64,000 bases of DNA, taken from positions 930,001 to 994,000 of the forward strand of contig JPHH03000003.1 of assembly GCA_000750105.3 (NCBI GenBank), written 5' to 3'. The notes beneath the pieces are model-generated. The model ran no database searches. It saw nothing but the letters and a program-made list of their open reading frames with translations, and was not told where the DNA came from. The position numbers and the translations under genes are program-made. Within the stretch, counting starts at the first letter, position 1, and every line of letters starts with the position of its first letter. The DNA comes from Tolypocladium sp. Sup5 PDA-1. Lineage: Eukaryota > Ascomycota > Sordariomycetes > Hypocreales > Ophiocordycipitaceae. This document shows positions 24,137 through 35,825 of this stretch, piece after piece.

Positions 24137-24830
24137 TCTACGGACTACTGGCGACGGAAAGCGGGACAACACGACGGCACCAGGCGCCGCCCAGGAGTCC
24201 AGCAGGGTAGGGTACCAAGTACGAGTACAAGGAGCAGGCCAGCTCGAGTGGTGACGCCGTCGATCCTACTCTACGAGTATCTCCTGTGCCTCTTGTTTGG
24301 TGCGTGGCTTAACCGAGGCCCTTGATGCCGTACCGTCGCTCCGGGTCCCTTTTTCCACTCAGTGCTGGCGCGCTTCCCGACGCGACGCATTGTCGGAACT
24401 ACCGAGAATCTGATAACACACTGACCGCAGTTTCTTCTTCGTTGCCATTCTGCTCCCATCCAACGCCTGCAACTGCCAAGAATGCACTGCTGCGACGAAT
24501 ATACCGACGGGATACGACGTATGGACTACACCGGATTCCAGATGTAGCCGCCGGGGGCGTGTACTGCGTAAAGGTACATGCCCTGGCGTGCTTCGCCGCT
24601 CGGCCGCTCCAGGATTCACAGCATGCCAGGCTTGGCTGCTTCTTCACCTTCGTCGCAAATACGTCTCGCAGTGGTATCAATGACCTTTTCGCATTGCCCC
24701 CGGCCAGGTTTCTGCAAAGGGCCGTCGTTTTATTGCTCTGCTGGTTCGCACATGCTTGGGACAGCAGTCGTGTTCCCGCCGTCTCGGCTTTAGGTTTGGC
24801 GTAGTATCAATGGTTGAATGAATGGTGTGC

Positions 24831-24852
24831 GGTGATGGTGGTGGTGGTGGTG
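24831..24852. repeat. GGT trinucleotide repeat
   Basis: Tandem GGT units with one GAT interruption, intergenic. Confidence 0.8.
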
Positions 24853-26173
24853 TGCAAGATCGGCCATGAGACCACCCCGGGATCTGGCTGGTGATTCGCA
24901 CGTTGTAATACAACACTTGCTGCATGTTGAAGATGAACGCGCCGCCACCGCACCGCGGTCGGAAGGCTGGGATGCCGACCCTTGCTCCTAGGTACTGTAC
25001 AACGACATGTCATGCCTGAACTGTCCGATGACGGTGTTGCAATGTCCAGGATCGGCATGGTATCGCATGCGGTTATGTCAAAGTATCATGTGTGTGATTC
25101 TCCTTTCCCAAGAGGCTTGTTCTACGAGTACGAGCACATTACTCCGTACGGACGCAGAGGCTCTGGTTCACACAAAACTTTTTCACGAGATGGACTATTT
25201 ACGACTGCATGTTCCAGTATTTCCGCGGCATGGCAGTGCGTCCTTTGCCCCTGAGAAGTTCGCCGAGCTCTGCGAATATACGAGTACGATATAGTACTTG
25301 TTCGGATCCCGCGGATGCAGAAGCGCCTCTCCGAGGTCTGGCAATACTCCAAGTTACTAGTCGGCAAGCGGGAGATCTGGTTTTTGCTTTTGAGATGCAG
25401 CAGCCGCCCGATGAGGCTGGGAGAAGAGACCAGATGAGTGCTGCCGATTGGGCTTTTCTTTTTCGTCAAGACGTTCGCGGGGAGGTGATGGGTGATGGAG
25501 GCGCTTGTTTGCTACGCACTGCGCGGCTTGTTTATAGTTTGGAGATGCAGCGTCAAGGGAAACTCAAGCAATTCCAGGGGCCTCAGCCAGCCATGGGTTG
25601 CCATTGTTTGCTGGAACGAGCCTTGAACCATGCCCGAGGCCATGGCGATCAGCAATTGACTCTCGCCGTCGATGCGAAGCTTCGTATTGCGGCCCGTGGC
25701 ATTGGACGTGCGTGCGTGCCCTGTCCTGCCCGTGGAATCTGCAGTGGCAAAGACCCTGCGAAGACCCTGCGTTGTCTCCCGCGTTGTCTCGATGCCCTTG
25801 CAGGCTTGCATTGGACGGCTGAACTGATCCTCGTGCCGGGCGTACCCTGAGGGTTTCTCTCGGACACGGCCCAGCCGATTGACGTCCTCCGCGAGATCGC
25901 CTCGAGGCCGGTGTGTTGGGCATCTGGCACATCCTACTCGTACGAGCATGAAGCCTCGCAGCCAGGTTTGAGATACAGTACGGAGTACGGAGTAGAAGCG
26001 TCGTGGACCCCGATCCGGCCTCACCGTACGGAGCACCGCAACTGCAAACGCCTCGGCCACGCACCCCGACGGCAACTGGATCATCTCGGGTGCGTGGTCC
26101 CGAAGCCCTCGTCTGCCGCCCCATCCGCACCCTTTGTCCTACCATTGCGGCCATGTACTTGCGAGTGCTACGA

Positions 26174-26240
26174 GTACGGACTACGGCCTATGCCCAAGGA
26201 AATCACGGCCTTGGCTCCGCGTCTAGGCCGTAGTCCGTAC
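26174..26240. repeat. Perfect 17-bp inverted repeat with 33-base loop
   Basis: The left arm 26174-26190 (GTACGGACTACGGCCTA) is the exact reverse complement of the right arm 26224-26240. The arms carry the GTAC/GGACTAC words that recur through the intergenic DNA of this window. It could form a hairpin in RNA or a cruciform in DNA; it has no terminator-like T run. Confidence 0.9.
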
Positions 26241-29045
26241 CTGTATGTACGAGTAATAGCACACGCCCTGCCCCAGCGCGGCAAACAAGAAGAAGAAAAA
26301 AGAACTTCACGTCACACGACCAACATCCCAATCCTGAAATTTGGTAATTATTGCCAGGTCCACTAGCAGAATAGCCCAAGCGGGCCGCACCGCCATTGAG
26401 ATTCCAGACTCCTTCTGTGGGCCGGAGCAGGGCAGGGCATGGCAGCAGGACGTCGGAGTTTTTCCCTTCTTCCTCCTTCTGCTCTGCTTCTTCTGCTTCT
26501 GAGTTTCCGTCTCCTTTCGGACCCGGGAAACCCCTGCTGGGCTGCCCGGCCCCACTGTTGCCTCGTCTCTCTCTGTGCTCCATGCGGTGGGTTTTGGCAG
26601 CCAAGGCCACGGGCGAAAGCGGTGATCCGAGCGAGGAGCCGGAGATATTGTTGCGCGCTCGTGCGTGTCAAGATGGAAATGGGGCCTGACGGGAGGGCCA
26701 GGGCAGGTCCACACAGCCTTCGGGTGCCGGAGCGGTGAAGCGAGGTGGGTGGATGGGGGTCCGCGATGGGGACTGGGATAGGTATGGGAACGACAGGGCA
26801 AGATGACGCTGTCATGGGAGAGAGAGGGTTCCTTCGCCTGTCTGTCCGTTGGCATCTGCTTCGCCAGTCGACCGATTGGTTGTCCGAGGAGACAGTCCCG
26901 GCCCAAACGCTGCTCGTCGAGTCGAACCACGTCAGTTCAGGTTCTGTTTGCGGGTCGGGTCAATGCTTCGGCAAGACTCCGGTCAGTCTGGGAGACGACA
27001 TGCTGTCTTGGGGTTCTCGAGAAGCAGCGTGGAGATCAGGGCGTTTCGAACTACCGGGTACGAAGTACTCGTACTGCTGCGGATCTGGCGCCCTATGCGG
27101 GCTTGGTCTGATGTTTCGAGTCGGCACTCTGCATGAGTCTTGACTTCAGCTTGCTTGGCCACTCGCACGTCCGTCGCCATGGGCCTTGGTTTTAGGAGAC
27201 TCAATGGGCTTTGTCCTTGCGTTGCTGCCTCTTGTTCACATTTGGCTGTTCCCTTCTGGTCTTCTTCGGTCTTGCAGAGTCATCCAGCCGGCAGTCTCCG
27301 CGTCCGGGTCGGGCAGGCGAGACAGCTTCCGGCTCGAGTCAACTCGGCATGACTTGCTGCTTACCTTGTCGTCATTCCCAAAGAGTCCCTCGTAAACGAC
27401 GCGCGTATGATCATCCTAGACACATCAGGCTGCATGTTGCCTAATCAGGGATATCCGAGCCTCGCCATGAGTTGATGTCAACGGGAGATGATTCGACAAG
27501 CTCTACGGACTACCTGACGCATGTTTTACTTGAATCAGGCCTGTAGAGATAGAGTTGCATCAGCCTGCCGTGCGACGCCCTCTCTGTCAATGTCTCGTGG
27601 TTCAGCTGCACAGGCCGAAGCGCGTTTCGCGTTCACACATGAGGACTCAAACCACTGCGGGCCGGGAGTATGGGTAGCTTCGGAACAAGGCATGCATACG
27701 TGCAGTTTTAGTGACAACAATAGCTAGGCATCACATGCTGGTGCGTCTGGCCGTGCGGCCTCTGTAGGGCTCGGGCAGTGTCCTTGCGCAGCGGTCGTTG
27801 CCTGACGTCAACTCCCACGTAGCAGCGCCAAGGCCCAATGGTGAATTGTTTTGTGATTGTTGGGAATTGTAGGGCATTGAAGAGTCATGTTCGTGTGGCC
27901 GCAACAAATCGGAGTGCCGTGTTTGGTGCAGCGTTTGTCCTGTGCCTGTCCGCGGTGGTCAAAGCGATATTCGTGCGCTGTCAACGTCCAGTCAGCTCGC
28001 CACATCTCATCAGTGAAACGACGTCTTCATTGATGTGGAACACGCGTATTGGTATATATTTTGGTCATGGAGCTACTGAATGGACGTCGCCCTCTGCATG
28101 CGGCATCGACGTGTGTCCGCGAGGTGTGATGGATGCGGCGCTTCATGCGCAGGGTGATCGAGGCAACGCCGTCACCCTGCCGCTTCTTTAGGCACGTGGG
28201 ACAGGCAAGCTGGCTCTGGAAACTGGTGTCCAAAGCGGTGGCATGTATTCCCATGAGTTCAGCCTGCAGAACTCTGGCATGGATGTGGTTGAGATATAGC
28301 TATGGCTTGATCGCGAGGATGCTGCACTTTCTTGCAGTCTGCCATAACGAACACCCGTGCCTTCCATACGGCTCTTGGTTAAATTAGGCTGTGTCATAGC
28401 CTATTTCCAAGTGCCCATTGCACACCAGGCACCAGAAAGCATGCCATGCTGGTTCGGGTGGTAGGCCGGCTACTTTGGTTGTTGAGTGTCGATGGGGAGG
28501 GTCGCATGGGCGAGAGTACTCTGGTTTAAACTCTAGACCTCGTTGAATGCTCTGCCGGATTGAACAACCATACGTGGAAGTAAATTCCACGATAGAAACT
28601 GTATGAGCGAAAGCATTTTGTTCCTTGTTTGAGGATCTTAACATTCGCGTTATTAGACAAGAGGAATTGAAACTGCATCTAAGTTGCCTCGCCTCGGCAG
28701 TAGCAAGCCTTGTCAAAACTCAGGGACACACTTTGGATTCACAACCAAAAGTCATTGATCCGCATCGTCATCTCACCATGGTAATACTGGCGTGTGCAAA
28801 CCCCAAGGCGATTGGTTTCAGCGTGACGTGAAGACGAGATGGCACAGCTGGCTCTAGGGTAGGCCAGACGAAGGCCAGGGGCGCTGACTAACTCGACGAG
28901 ACGTCAAGGGTGGAGCAGGAAGCGTTGGCCTGGCCTCCAATCAGATGGCACTCTACCAACCGCATTCCCAAATTTTGTGTCGCTCCGTGACGAACTCGAG
29001 AGGTGCTCGGAATCGCAACGTCGACGTTCCTGCACAGCCGTCAGC

Positions 29046-29864
29046 ATGTCAATGGCAGGCTCAAATGCACTGCGGCCCTCCGTGGGCTGCCTGTCGAAGC
29101 TCAGTTCGCCCTCAAACCTCTCCGCGCTCCCTCCCGCCTCGACCAGAGTAGCAGCAGCCTTCTCGACGACAGCCCGGCAGTGCAAGCGCAAGACCAAGGA
29201 CAACAACAGGAACCGCGGCGTCAGCAGCCTGTACCGATCCGGGCCCCGCGAGCACCTGTCCATGTCTGATGTGCCGCTGCCGAAACCGCGCGACTTCAAG
29301 CCCAAGGTCGCCGTCGACGCGAACCACGGCCTATGGGGATTCTTCCCTGCAGCGGACAAGGTGCTGTGGACGCCCAAGGAAACCGAGGAGTACGGAAGAG
29401 CATGGACTGTGGAAGAACTCCGAAAGAAGTCATGGGAGAACCTGCACTCCCTGTGGTGGGTGTGCTGCAAGGAGCGGAACATGCTGGCGACGTCCAAGGT
29501 CGAGCTGGCGAGAGCGAAGCTGGGCTTCGGCGAGAGGGAAATCGAAGCGCGAGACGAAGAGGTACGGCAGTGGTGAATCACACGTCACGGACTCCATGCT
29601 GACAGGGACATACAGGTTCAGAAGACGATGCGATCCATCAAGCACGCGCTGACGGAACGATTTTACACATGGGAGGACGCCGTGGACATCGCCAGGTCAG
29701 ACCCGGAGATTGACCTGGAGGCACGGGACGGACAGGTGTACAAGCCATCGGCGTACGAGGACGAGTTCGAGGCGTCGGAGAGCTGGACGGAAACGGGCAA
29801 GGATGCCAGCGCGGGCACCGCGGAAGGACAGGCCGGGAAGCTCGAGAAGGAGGCTCTTCGGTGA
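29046..29864 (+). CDS. mrpl4: Mitochondrial large-subunit ribosomal protein uL29m (MRPL4 / MRP-L47 family)
   Basis: Exons are 29046-29561 and 29616-29864, giving 254 residues. The intron is 29562-29615 (GTACGG...TACAG). The first in-frame ATG at 29046 starts a presequence rich in Ser, Ala, Arg and Leu, ending around AAAFSTTARQCKRKTK, a typical mitochondrial cleavage context. The core L29 domain follows at about residues 118-185: WTVEELRKKSWENLHSLWWV, CCKERNMLAT, ARAKLGFGE and, across the intron, KTMRSIKHALTERFYTWEDA, which is the MRP-L47 signature. The tail is acidic. It is a structural protein of the mitochondrial ribosome near the exit tunnel. Confidence 0.93.
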
Positions 29865-30641
29865 AGAGGGTGGCGATGATGCGACACGCATTGTTTGGGC
29901 CTGGTATCACACGGTGAGCTGGGATTGTGACGGCGCCCACGGGCCTGCTGGTCGCATGTACATCTAGAAGGACATGTACGATATGTGGGAGTCGCTGTAG
30001 GAAGTATCTCGGGAAGATTCACGACTATTTCAGTGCCGCGGTTTCGTCTGCCTCGTGCAAGGTATGAAGCACGGAGTATAATGGCATGGAAGCCCTCCCA
30101 AGAAAAAGCCAACTCGCATCACACGACAGACATGTTTTTACCCTGTGACCAGACAGGGTGATAATAAGCTGGTCATCGTCGACCGGGTGGTGGCCGTGGT
30201 GATATTAGCGATGAGCGGCAGTACGGAGCATTCATTCATCGGTTAATTAGCCACGCCCTGTTGGCAAGACAATGTCGTATTGCCCTCGTAGGGGAGAAAT
30301 GACTGCAATCTTGCCCCCCCTTCACCTAGCCCCGTCTCTTGATTGCATCTCCACGGTTTAGCCCATCTTCAAGCCCACCGACGGTCGCTGGGCTGGCAGG
30401 GCCCCTACGACTTGCTGCCATTAGCGGACGGACGGGCCCCACCTCCCTCTCACCGATGGATGCCTCTCCCCGTGCCCCAAAACCCCGCCGCTTCATCAAC
30501 CCCTCCAGCTCTGCCAGCAACAGCTTCGCCTTCACCACCTTCACCACCTCAGACCTTCCTAAGCATCCTCCTCGCCCTCCTCCTTGCCCTCGACCGCGAC
30601 ACCAGTAACCGCCGCGCCCGACCCGATACCCGCTGCACACA
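29865..30641. promoter_or_regulatory. Intergenic region and CT-rich leader upstream of gdi1
   Basis: The 3' flank of mrpl4 is followed by the gdi1 promoter. From about 30480 to 30600 the sequence is a strong C/T-rich tract (CTTCACCACC, CCTCGCCCTCC blocks), common just upstream of start codons of highly expressed fungal genes. Confidence 0.5.
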
Positions 30642-32587
30642 ATGGATGAGATTGCAAAGGAGTACGACGTCATCGTGCTGGGCACAGGTGAGTTGCACGA
30701 GACGGCTCTCTGACGCCGACTGCCGCGGCCACGGGAGCACTGCAGCGGTTCCGCCTTGGTCTTTTTCATTGTCGTGGCGTTGCTGACGGGCGTTGCTCCT
30801 AGGCTTGACCGAGTGCATTCTCTCTGGGTATGCGACGAGACGACAGCACTCCCGCCTCGTGTGCCGACTTGCTAACACCGTCTCTCCAGCGTGCTGAGCG
30901 TCAAGGGCAAGAAGGTCCTGCATATCGACCGCAACGATCACTACGGCGGGTACGTCCGCCGGTCCCCTAGACATGCCTCCTATATTCCTGCTTGTTGTCC
31001 ATTACCGTCTATTGCCCAACCTGCTGTGTTCGCCGCTGACAACTTGCTCTACAACAGAGAGGCCGCGTCCGTGAACCTCGAGACGGTTAGACACCCCCCT
31101 CCACCCCTTTAATGCGCCGACTCTGACAACGTCCACCGCCCACAGCTCTTCAAGAAGTATGGCAACTACCAAAAGGGCGAGGAGCCCTGGAAGCAGTACG
31201 GCCGCCTCAACGACTGGAACATCGACCTCGTCCCCAAGTTCCTCATGTCCTCTGGCGAGCTGACCAACATCCTCGTCTCCACCGATGTCACCCGATACCT
31301 CGAGTTCAAGCAGGTCGCTGGCAGCTACGTCCAGCAAGGATCCGGCCCCAAGGCCACCGTCGCCAAGGTCCCTTCCGACGCCGGAGAGGCTCTCAAGTCC
31401 CCTCTCATGGGCATCTTCGAGAAGCGACGTATGAAGTCCTTCATCGAATGGGTCGGCACTTTCGATCGCAAGGACCCTGCGTCTCACAAGGGTTCGTATT
31501 CATCGCCGTGCACTGGTTCACGACTGAGAGCGTCGTTGCTGACCGATACTCAGGTCTTGATATGAACACCTGCACCATGAAGGAGGTGTTCGACAAGTTC
31601 GGCCTCGAGGCCACGACCAAGGACTTCATTGGCCATGCCATGGCCCTGCATCTAACCGACGAGTACATCACAGCCAAGGGCGAGGCTCCCGAGACTATCG
31701 AGCGCATCCGCTTGTACGGCAACTCTGTGGCCCGGTACGGAAAGTCCCCTTACATCTACCCGCTGTACGGCCTTGGCGAGCTTCCGCAGGGCTTTGCCCG
31801 TCTGTCCGCCATCTACGGCGGCACCTACATGCTCAACACCAACGTGGACGAGCTGGTCGTCGAGGGGGGCAAGGCCGTCGGCATCAAGGCCACCATGACT
31901 GGAGTCGAGGAGATGAAGTTCGAGACCAAGGCCAAGATGATCCTTGGTGACCCTTCGTACTTCCCCAGCAAGACCAAGGTCGTCGGCCACGTGTTGCGGG
32001 CAATCTGCATCTTGAAGCACCCTCTGGCTGGAACCAACGATGCCGACTCGTCCCAGCTCATCATCCCCCAGTCTCAGGTTGGCCGCAAGAACGGTAAGAC
32101 ATCACGCGGACGCTTCTCAAGCAGCGGGCAGGATGCTGATTGAAATACGTATAGACGTCTACATCGCCTGTGTCTCGTCTGCGCACAATGTCTGCCCCAA
32201 GGGATACTGGATCGCCATCGTCTCGACCATTGCCGAGTCGTCAGCCAACCACCACCTCGAGCTCCAGGCCGGTCTGGACCGCCTGGGCAAGATTGAGGAG
32301 CAGTTCATGGTACGTGCCGACCTTCGCCATCAGCTAATTATAGTTGCCGGGGAGAACAGGGTTCAAATTTGCTAATCATCTCGTGTAATTAGGGCCCGCC
32401 GATCCCCGTGTACGAGCCTCTCGAGGACGGCACCAAGGACAACATTTTCATCTCCAAGAGCTACGACGCCACTAGCCACTTTGAGACGACGACCGACGAC
32501 GTCAGGGATATTTACCGCCGCTGTGCCGGCGAGGAGCTCAAGGTGGAGGGCTTGAGAGAGGGCATCAACGTCACCGAGGAGCAATAA
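30642..32587 (+). CDS. gdi1: Rab GDP-dissociation inhibitor
   Basis: GDI extracts GDP-bound prenylated Rab GTPases from membranes and recycles them in vesicle traffic. There are eight exons: 30642-30687, 30803-30827, 30890-30949, 31058-31085, 31146-31491, 31554-32093, 32155-32309 and 32393-32587, giving 464 residues, the usual length. All seven introns are GT-AG, and the first four exons are very short (25-60 bases). The N-terminus MDEIAKEYDVIVLGTGLTECILSG and KKVLHIDRNDHYGG are the conserved sequence regions of the GDI/REP superfamily. They are followed by WNIDLVPKFLMSSGELTNILV, RYLEFKQVAGSYV and the C-terminal SYDATSHFETTTDDV. It is cytosolic. It is followed by convergent NOG1. Confidence 0.97.
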
Positions 32588-33104
32588 GCGGGCTGAAGAC
32601 GACCAGAGCAGTGGGGCGCGCAATGTCTGGGTAACACATGCGGAGGGCGTTGTCGATGTTACGGATCAAACGTGCGAATAAAAGACGAATGAGAGAGGGC
32701 GCCAGAATACGCGTTTCCGTAGCTGCTGATATCCGAAGAGAAATACCTTTAGCCAGAGATTTTGTGAAGAGCGAATCTGATAGTTGAGTGGTCTACTACA
32801 CAGGTGCAAGCAGAGCATCTTTCCGAGTCCTACTACGATGGGACTGTGTGTGCCCCGACGCCGTCGTAGTCTAGTCATGATCTTCATATTTCAACTGTAT
32901 ATCGACACCATAAAATATGCTCTTCTATCTGCGGTTGTTTTCGTCTCTCACGCAACAACAGATTGGAACCCCCCACCGGGTTGTCCACTTAGACCATTCA
33001 TCAATCCCAATATGCACGTACGCCCAACTCCGGAGCAGCCAGACGATACAAAGAAAGAGACAAGACCCCAAAAATGAACTGAATGCCGCTCAACACGGAA
33101 CTTT
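32588..33104. other. Convergent 3' intergenic region, gdi1 / nog1
   Basis: This holds two 3' flanks and is relatively AT-rich. No other feature is supported. Confidence 0.5.
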
Positions 33105-35266
33105 TTATCGCCGTTGCGTCTTGCCCATGCCACGCTTGCCAGAGAACTGTCCACATGTTAGTCGATGATGCTGTGTGCTTGGGGCAAATATCTGCTTGTT
33201 CGGGACTTACCAAGTGCTTGGCGATGGAGGCAGTGGCGTGCCTGTCGGCTTCGCCCGCCCTCGCCATCCTGTTCATCTTCTTCTGGTTCAGCCTCATCAG
33301 CTTCTCGGCCTTTGTCCTCCCCGCCTCGTCCTGCACACCGTCGTCGCGGCGGCTGGTCGTAGGCGCTCTGCTCATGGAGCGAGCTCTGGACTTGGAGCGC
33401 AGGCGGTCCCGGGGCGTGGCATCGACATCCATGGCGTCTGCATCCTCGGTGCCCAGGCGGCTCCTCGACATGGAGCGGCCGCGGCGGTCCTTGGGCTGTG
33501 CACTGCCGGCCAGGTTCGTGGTGTCCACGCCCAGCTGGTCCAGAGCGTCCTCAAGCTCGGAGAAGGGCTTCTTCATAGACTTGCGAGGGATGATGGCCTG
33601 GTTCTTCAACCTCTTCTTCATGCGCGCCTCGTTGCGGATCAGCTGCTGCTTCTCGCGAATGATCTCAGCCTTTCGCAGAACCTCGGCCTCCTCGTCATCG
33701 TCAACCTCCTCCTCGGAATCATAGTATCCCTCCTCCTCCAGCTTCTCCTCCTCCTCTTCCAGAGCCTGCAACTTGGCTTCGATGTCAGGGTCGATGAAGT
33801 CATAGACATTCTTTCCGTCGAAAATCTCTGGAATCTTGTCGTACTTCCACTCGGGGTTCTCCAGCATGTAGTCGGCACGCATATCAACATTGAAAACACC
33901 CGCGCCGCCGTTCTCGACCTCGACATCGCGTGCCAGCTTACGGCGCTCAGGATCATCCTTGTCGTACTTCTTCATGTTCTTGACGGCCTCAGGGACGAAC
34001 GTCTCGCGCGTCTGTCCGCCCATGGGTTGGGCTACGTGGATACGAGCCATCACGTCCGCCAGGCGCCCACCAATGGCGCCACTGTTCGCCGTGCCCGCCT
34101 TCAGCTTCTGGTTGACTCGGTCGGCAATGAGGCGCTCGCAGGCCGCGTTCTTGACGTCTTGTACTCCCTCCTGGGTGTTGCAGGAGAGCTGGAGCATCTC
34201 AACCTCGCCAGACTTCAACAGAGATTGAAGTTCAGCCTGGGTCTCGGTGCTCAGATCTTCGGGTCGGGTGACATCAATCTTGTTGACGACCAGGAATACC
34301 AGCTTGTTGGAGAACAGGGGCTTGATGCTCTTGAACAGCTGGATCTGAGCCTGCACAGTGTAGCCGCACTGCTCGGACAAGTCCATGAAGTAGAGGATGG
34401 CGGATCTCAAATGGGCAATGGCGGTAATACTAGAATCTCATGTTAGTATCCCGTTTTGGGGGTACGGCGGATTGAAAAGTCGCACCTCTGCATCTCAATG
34501 GTGTTCATCTCCTCCAGCGGGTGATCCAGGATACCAGGAGTATCAATCGCCTGGAACCGCAGGTACTTGTAGTCGAAGTGACCGACAAACAGACTCTTGG
34601 TGGTGAAAGCATAGGGCTGGACATCGACGTCGGCCCGGGTGATGCTGCGCAAGAAGCTCGACTTGCCGACGTTGGGGTAACCGCAGATAAGCAGAGTTCG
34701 GGTATTGGGGTCGATGGACGGCAGACGGCCAAGATGCTGCCGGACCTGATCAAGGTACATAAGCGGGTCCTTCAATCGCTTGACGAGGGTGGCCATGCGA
34801 CCGAGAGCGGCCTTCTTGAGCTGCTTGCATTGGAACAGCGACTGGCCGTACTTGAGCAAGCGGACGTAGTCTCTGGAGATGGTCTCGATCAGGTGCTTCG
34901 CCGTCGACATCTGGCCGAGGGCAATGCGGAAGTGGTCGGCATCGTAGAGGGTGTTGAGTAGATCCTTGTGGAAGGGATGGATGTCCTGCAGGCGGGGAAA
35001 GCTGTCGAGAATGGCACCGAACTTCTCGGAAAAGGTCTCCTGCGTGAACTTGACCTTTCTGGTATAGAAGCCTGGAGCAGTCGATTGTCAGCCGCCGCTG
35101 CGCGAGACAGTACATGGGATCAGCGATGCGTCCTACCTCGGATTCTGTGGATTTTGAAGCCTGCGCGGATCTGGGTCGGCAGCTTGCGCTGGGTGCGGCT
35201 CAGCACAATGTCCAGGAACTCCTGCTGAGTCGGCACCGGAGGGATGTCCTTCCACGTCGTCTTCAT
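33105..35266 (-). CDS. nog1: Nucleolar GTP-binding protein 1 (60S ribosome assembly GTPase)
   Basis: Exons on the minus strand are 35266-35137, 35071-34486, 34429-33211 and 33146-33105, giving 658 residues. NOG1 joins pre-60S particles in the nucleolus and leaves in the cytoplasm. The N-terminus MKTTWKDIPPVPTQQEFLDI is the family helical domain. The Obg-like G domain shows G1 GYPNVGKSS at about 174-182, then DTPGILDHP and NKIDV. The middle has an acidic EEEEEKLEEEGYYDSEEE block, and the tail is basic, with SRS repeats. The 13-residue last exon gives FSGKRGMGKTQRR, matching the conserved NOG1 C-terminus; without that splice the protein would read into unrelated sequence. It is head-to-head with ura5. 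Confidence 0.96.
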
Positions 35267-35825
35267 CTTGGGCAAAAGTCTGCGCAAATGGGGCGTTGTG
35301 GTGCGAGAGACAAACGGCCCGTGATGAAGGAATCGAGGAGGCTGCGCTGCACGATGGCAAATCCAGGATGGGCCAAGGCGGTCAATACAATTTTTTTCTT
35401 CAGAAAGAGGTGGGTGGAGTCGTAGCGAACGGAGTGTCTTATCGATAAGGGGGGGGGAGGCAGAGCAGCCCAGGTACCCAAACACCAAGATTTGCGTACG
35501 AAGTACACGATACCTCACCAGGCCCTTCCAGCCCGCCCCGCCGAGTTTTAACTTATCAACCCCCCCACCAAAAACTTCAGGGCCTACGAGTAAAGACAAA
35601 CGCTATTAGCGACGCCTTTCGACCAGCTTGAACGCAGACTTCTATGAACACATTGCATTCTATCATCGCCTGAGCGAAGTGGTCTATACTGCCGCTATCA
35701 AGGATCTTCAGCGTATCAAAACCCCTCGTACCGCTCTTTTCCAATTATTGCAGGCGCCAAAGGCCTCCTCCCTCCACACCTCAGTACCCCGCGCTCGTCT
35801 CGTCCCTGCACGCAATTAAGGAAAA
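35267..35825. promoter_or_regulatory. Shared divergent promoter, nog1 / ura5
   Basis: 559 bases separate the two start codons. A G run (about 35450-35457) and several C/T-rich blocks are visible. In the ura5 leader a short upstream open frame (ATG 35644, TGA ending 35673, 9 codons before the stop) precedes the ura5 start at 35826, if the transcript begins above it. Confidence 0.5.

Larger units (their letters stand above)
18131..29045. other. 10.9-kb gene desert between the C2H2 regulator and mrpl4
   Basis: I find no gene with recognisable domains or a convincing exon-intron structure on either strand. Base composition is not unusual for the window and no transposon ends or RNA genes are visible. 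The stretch holds short tandem repeats (24041-24060, 24092-24136, 24831-24852), a perfect inverted repeat (26174-26240), many GTAC-centred words (for example near 19385, 19917, 20392, 24216, 25122, 25280, 25935, 25976 and 27060) and one 513-codon stop-free frame at 22190-23731. That frame has no ATG before 22481 and no domain, so I do not call it a gene. Long regulatory DNA of the C2H2 gene or a long non-coding RNA are possible. Confidence 0.5.

Noticed and set aside
25209..26154. Overlapping frames of 190-213 codons on both strands
   Set aside because: Competing frames on both strands without codon bias or domains; treated as chance in GC-rich DNA.
33175..34446. 423-codon frame on the + strand
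   Set aside because: It is antisense to NOG1 exon 3, is Leu/Val-rich shadow sequence and has no homology signal.
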